Assembly (NCBI GenBank): GCA_020073085.1
Contig: JAIQFV010000008.1
Span: 124,001 to 188,000, forward strand
Source: Terriglobia bacterium
GTDB lineage: Bacteria > Acidobacteriota > Terriglobia > JAIQFV01
Length of the DNA: 64,000 nt
Direction: 5' to 3'
Position numbers and translations under genes: made by a program. Below are positions 60,993-64,000 of the stretch, piece by piece. Numbering within the stretch: the stretch's first letter is position 1; the number at the start of each line of letters is the position of its first letter. The notes below the pieces were generated by a model. The model searched no databases and was not told where the DNA came from. It was given only the letters and a program-made list of their open reading frames with translations.

Positions 60993-62138
60993 TTATCTCG
61001 TCGTCCCATCCTGTGCAATCCCCACCTGACGCAACCACCGAAAATGCGATGCCACGCCCGCCCAAAAAGATTTGTTTTCGTTGTATTTCAACCCAAATTT
61101 GTGACACGTTTCCTCGACCAGCCTGGAGATGGCGGGATAATTGACATGGCAGATCCGGGGAAACAAATGGTGTTCAATTTGAAAATTCAGCCCCCCAAGC
61201 AGCCAAGCCGCCATGCGGCTGTGACGGCTGAAATCGACGGTGGTCTCAACCTGATGGACGGCCCAAGCATTCTCAATGCTCCCGGTGCCTCCCCCGGGCA
61301 GAGGGAATTCAGCCTGCTCTACGGTATGCGCCAATTGGAACACTACACTCAGGACTATCCCCAAAAGCACCGAGGTCGCTCCGTAATACAACAGTACGAC
61401 CCACATCGGGTGGAACAAAACGGGAATGACGAATACCAACGTGAAAAACGTAATCTTCCCGAGGAGGAAGATCACCAGATCCCTTCCCCGGGGCCGCGGA
61501 ATCCGATGATCGCCGATTCGACCGGTAATGACATCCCGGAAATCGTCATAAAGATGCCATTTGATTGCCATGAACCCGTAGAGCGGCCAAAGATAAATGT
61601 GTTGCCACCGATGAAACCCGAAGCTCCTTTGATAAGGCGTCTGTCGACCCACGATGCCGAGGTCGATGTCGGGGTCCTCTCCCGTAATATTGACATAGGT
61701 ATGATGGAACACCCCGTGTTTCCAGTGCCACAAATAGGAACTGGCCCCAACCAGGTCTAACGTCATCGCCATGACCTTGTTGACCCATGGAAAGTTCGAA
61801 TAGGCCTGATGCCCTCCATCGTGTTGAACGTTAAATCCGATGGCGGCCGTGGATAACCCGAGAAGGAATGCCAGCGGCAGAGCCTGCCACCACGTCCGAG
61901 CCACAACCACCAGCAGGATATAAAGGCCAGCGAAACCTGCCAGCAGAATGGCCGTCTTCAAGTACATCTGTGGGCAATCGCGTTGCCGCCGGCCCGTGCT
62001 CCTGAAGTATTCCTCGACGCGATCTCGAATCTCCATCTGAAAACTATTGTCCTTGCCGAATTTCAGATTCCGGCCGGTGTCCAGCTCTTGAATCGTGACG
62101 TCCTTAACAATGGCTCCAATATCAGCCTTCTGTATCAT
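60993..62138 (-). CDS. fatty acid desaturase (front-end/acyl-lipid type)
   Basis: 381 residues from ATG 62138 (AAAGG eight bases upstream). The three histidine boxes of the membrane diiron site are complete: HDGGH at about 106, HGVFHH at about 140 and QIEHHLF near 318. Four hydrophobic stretches (TAILLAGFAGLYILLVVVA, LPLAFLLGLSTAAIGF, LGKITFFTLVFVIPVLF and VVLLYYGATSVLLGIVLSVVF) embed it in the membrane. QxxHH instead of HxxHH is typical of front-end desaturases (delta-5/delta-6 type). No cytochrome b5 domain is fused, so a separate electron donor is needed. Substrate and position of the double bond cannot be predicted. Confidence 0.92.
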   Translation of the reverse strand: MIQKADIGAIVKDVTIQELDTGRNLKFGKDNSFQMEIRDRVEEYFRSTGRRQRDCPQMYLKTAILLAGFAGLYILLVVVARTWWQALPLAFLLGLSTAAIGFNVQHDGGHQAYSNFPWVNKVMAMTLDLVGASSYLWHWKHGVFHHTYVNITGEDPDIDLGIVGRQTPYQRSFGFHRWQHIYLWPLYGFMAIKWHLYDDFRDVITGRIGDHRIPRPRGRDLVIFLLGKITFFTLVFVIPVLFHPMWVVLLYYGATSVLLGIVLSVVFQLAHTVEQAEFPLPGGGTGSIENAWAVHQVETTVDFSRHSRMAAWLLGGLNFQIEHHLFPRICHVNYPAISRLVEETCHKFGLKYNENKSFWAGVASHFRWLRQVGIAQDGTTR

Positions 62139-62369
62139 GACGACGCCTTTCAATCATTCGCGGATTTCGAGCGCGCGACTCTTATTTCCATCTACTGCAA
62201 CAGGAATCAATACAACTTCATTGAACCTTCCAATCAGATTACCACGGTCAAGGGACGTCCAATTTGTTACTTTCCTTCGAACATCCAGCCGCCGACCAAC
62301 TTAAATGCTGCCCCTCTTTTGAATAGTCCGGGAGGATATCCTGGCCGAAGGTAGAATCTGTTGTCCTCG

Positions 62370-62939
62370 TTATAATACACCCGGAAGAAGACGCTTTGTC
62401 CTGGCGCAATAGGCTGCATATGAATCGCCCAGCGCCTGACAAAGGGCGTCTTCCTCCTTTGAGATGCGATTCAGAACAGCGAGTGTGATGGGCACAACGA
62501 TTGTACCTAGGCTAAGCCAGTTTGCAAAGGAAACTCCTAAACCAAGGAAAGCCATGAGCAATCCCGCGTATGAGGGGTGCCGGATGTACTTGTAGAGACC
62601 ACGATCCACCAGGGCATGATCACGGTGTATGGCGACATCGACGGTAAATAATCGGCCTAGAGTGACAATCGATGACCAGCGTATCGCCAGTCCGCTGAGG
62701 AGAAGGACCAGGGCCAATACACGGTAAATCGTCAGCGATCCATGAAGGCGCCCGATCCCGATCGACTGGAAAACGATGGCCAGGCCGACCGATACCCCGA
62801 TGACAAACCAGAGAAGGCGCAGCGAGCCCCGGTCTTCTGACCGCGTCGAGCCCCGGTCGGCCCGCTTCCAGAATCCCAGGCTGATCTCTGAAACCGGAAA
62901 AAGTATAGCGATGATCCAAAGAAGTGCTGTCAAACCCAT
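62370..62939 (-). CDS. isoprenylcysteine methyltransferase-like membrane protein (ICMT/PEMT family)
   Basis: 189 residues, about five helices. The conserved C-terminal SAM-binding block is present: GLYKYIRHPSYAGLLMAFLG, a helix, then KEEDALCQALGDSYAAYCAR ending in LLPG. Family members methylate small molecules, lipids or protein C-termini; bacterial substrates are mostly unknown. It follows the desaturase region on the same strand, with a 216-base gap (62154-62369) that holds nothing recognised. A second gene of related fold begins at the window end. Confidence 0.82.
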   Translation of the reverse strand: MGLTALLWIIAILFPVSEISLGFWKRADRGSTRSEDRGSLRLLWFVIGVSVGLAIVFQSIGIGRLHGSLTIYRVLALVLLLSGLAIRWSSIVTLGRLFTVDVAIHRDHALVDRGLYKYIRHPSYAGLLMAFLGLGVSFANWLSLGTIVVPITLAVLNRISKEEDALCQALGDSYAAYCARTKRLLPGVL

Positions 62940-63181
62940 CCTACCCCCAACTCCCCGTCAGCCCCTCCGCGTTGCCGTAGCCTTTCACGAAAGCCGCGTC
63001 CAGAGTATAGCCCTGGACGGGGTTCCGAACAAGATTCGCTCGACCCGCTTTATTCATCCCGACTACCCAACGGCCGGCACGGCACACCGCCGCGCGCTCT
63101 CTACCCTCCCCCAAAACGGACCGGATTCAAGCACGGTTAGAATTCCCCCGGCCCGGGATCTGCTATCAGTCGAACTTCTCA

Positions 63182-63601
63182 TCAATTCGCCATTTTGATG
63201 ACGGAAAGCTTTTCAATGTTACGAACATCCTCCGCACTTCTCACTTTAAGCCGCACTCCCCTGCCCTCCGCATACTTCGTTGCGCTGTCAATGACCTTCA
63301 GAACAGAGACAGGCAAATCATTGTGATGCGAGGCCTCCACGGCCCTTTCACCCAGGGCGAAGGAGGCCAGGAAGTACCCCTTGCAGGGTGTCATGTAGAG
63401 CACAGTTCTCATCTCTTGCCGGAGCCGGAGCCCCCATCCCGATTTCTTGCTCGAGAATCCCCAGTCAACTGAGAGCGGGGAAAATCGAGCTCCGATGCGT
63501 TTCTTCAATTCATTCCAATGGACAAACGCCTTTCCGAGTGTTGTCCTGAGTTGATCCTCTTGGGGCAGTTTGGACTTGTCGTCAAATGCGCTCAATGCCA
63601 T
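63182..63601 (-). CDS. DUF3788-like protein
   Basis: 139 residues. Features are VHWNELKKRIGARFSPLSVD, SGWGLRLRQEMRTVLYMTPC and GYFLASFALGERAVEASHH, which recall DUF3788 proteins (a small alpha/beta fold, similar in feel to YdhG/DUF1801 types). No catalytic residues or membrane segments are evident, and function is unknown. GGAGGT lies six bases before the ATG. The neighbouring gaps, 62940-63181 and 63602-63801, show no gene. Confidence 0.7.
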   Translation of the reverse strand: MALSAFDDKSKLPQEDQLRTTLGKAFVHWNELKKRIGARFSPLSVDWGFSSKKSGWGLRLRQEMRTVLYMTPCKGYFLASFALGERAVEASHHNDLPVSVLKVIDSATKYAEGRGVRLKVRSAEDVRNIEKLSVIKMAN

Positions 63602-63801
63602 TTTCTACCTCCTTGAGTTTTTTCCCCATATTTGTGGTGGTAACTTTCGGAACGGGGTTTGATGGAGACCCAATGGAAGATGCAGCGACTAATACTCATC
63701 AAGAATATTGGAAGCTTCGATGGGTCGGGTAAGGGTATGCTGTTTTGCCGTCCATGGTTACGGCAAGCCTCCGGTCGCCCGTCGCGGACCATTTCCCCTC
63801 T

Positions 63802-64000
63802 TCATGGGACCGCTGGCGGCCCCTGCCAAGCTGTCAAGCGGGGTATCAGCATGGGCACATGAGCGCAATAAAGGCCATAATCCGCTCCGAGCTCCCGGCG
63901 GAGGTTTCCTTCTTCGAACCTGACCCCAATGAGGAGATACAGAGTTCCGAGAAATGCAAATTCCAGGTGTCCGAAGGTCATCACGGGTCCGATCCAAAAA
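63802..64000 (-). CDS. NnrU/MddA-like membrane methyltransferase (C-terminal part; cut by window edge)
   Basis: The frame is open to the window edge, so the gene starts beyond 64000. Visible residues include FWIGPVMTFGHLEFAFLG, LYLLIGVRFEEGNLRRELG and YGLYCAHVPMLIP, which match the end of methanethiol S-methyltransferase/NnrU-like proteins (GPxMTxGHLxFA, EExxL, VPMLxP). Members methylate small thiols or have unknown roles in the membrane. It is the second methyltransferase-like membrane protein within 1.6 kb. The precise subgroup cannot be decided from this fragment. Confidence 0.72.
   Translation of the reverse strand, partial: FWIGPVMTFGHLEFAFLGTLYLLIGVRFEEGNLRRELGADYGLYCAHVPMLIPRLTAWQGPPAVP

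Overview
The window reads as chromosomal DNA of a Gram-negative, respiratory bacterium that is rich in multiheme cytochromes. Evidence for a Gram-negative envelope is a full tolQ-tolR-tolA/tonB-tolB-pal-cpoB cluster and a lipobox-bearing Pal. By eye the G+C is in the high fifties. The gene set (split glycine decarboxylase gcvPA/gcvPB, Gld-type ABC genes, tig-clpP-clpX-lon-engB, many membrane-anchored multiheme c cytochromes) fits Acidobacteriota or a related phylum best. That assignment is inference from gene content; there is no rRNA gene here.

Layout. (1) 1-9646, plus strand: a respiratory locus. It holds the end of a cytochrome b gene, a membrane sensor kinase carrying a c-type heme motif in its periplasmic part, two successive pairs of nonaheme cytochrome c plus diheme-type cytochrome b, a 679-residue NapC-like cytochrome with up to 18 heme sites, and an NtrC-type sigma-54 activator. 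Four consecutive junctions are 4-base ATGA overlaps. (2) 9771-14849, minus strand: an ABC-2 exporter of the Gld type (ATPase, permease, GldG-like, DUF4340-like). (3) 15402-23841, plus strand: a second respiratory locus in two transcription blocks, each preceded by a good -24/-12 (sigma-54) match. The first encodes a small membrane protein, a membrane-anchored GcvH-like protein without the lipoyl lysine, a 4x[4Fe-4S] ferredoxin and an NrfD/HybB protein. The second encodes a NapC-type hexaheme cytochrome, a Rieske protein, a one-piece cytochrome b and a nonaheme cytochrome where cytochrome c1 would be expected. (4) 24124-31420, minus strand: tol-pal genes and ssb, with a PIN-type toxin-antitoxin pair inserted between tolB and pal. 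(5) 31619-41718, plus strand: recN, miaB, a DUF151 nuclease, parA-parB, gcvT-gcvH-gcvPA-gcvPB. (6) 41719-43308: about 1.6 kb almost without genes, ending at tRNA-Leu(UAG). (7) 43605-56112, plus strand: tig, clpP, clpX, lon, engB, rho, an M1 metallopeptidase and a two-gene ABC-2 exporter. (8) 56152-64000: an uncharacterised helical-repeat protein, rodZ, an orphan microcompartment shell gene with an acylating aldehyde dehydrogenase, a fatty acid desaturase, two ICMT/NnrU-like membrane methyltransferase genes (one cut by the window edge) and a DUF3788-like gene.

How it fits together (inference): regions 1 and 3 look like alternative quinol-oxidising complexes that pass electrons to periplasmic or extracellular acceptors. 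The heme-bearing kinase and the NtrC-type regulator flanking the region 1 cytochrome genes are natural candidates to control the sigma-54 promoters of region 3. The most unusual items are the tandem split CbcL-like modules, the heme-sensor/sigma-54 circuit, the GcvH-like respiratory subunit, the bc-type complex with a nonaheme partner, and 7-nt-periodic repeats that sit inside operon spacers, twice as inverted pairs.
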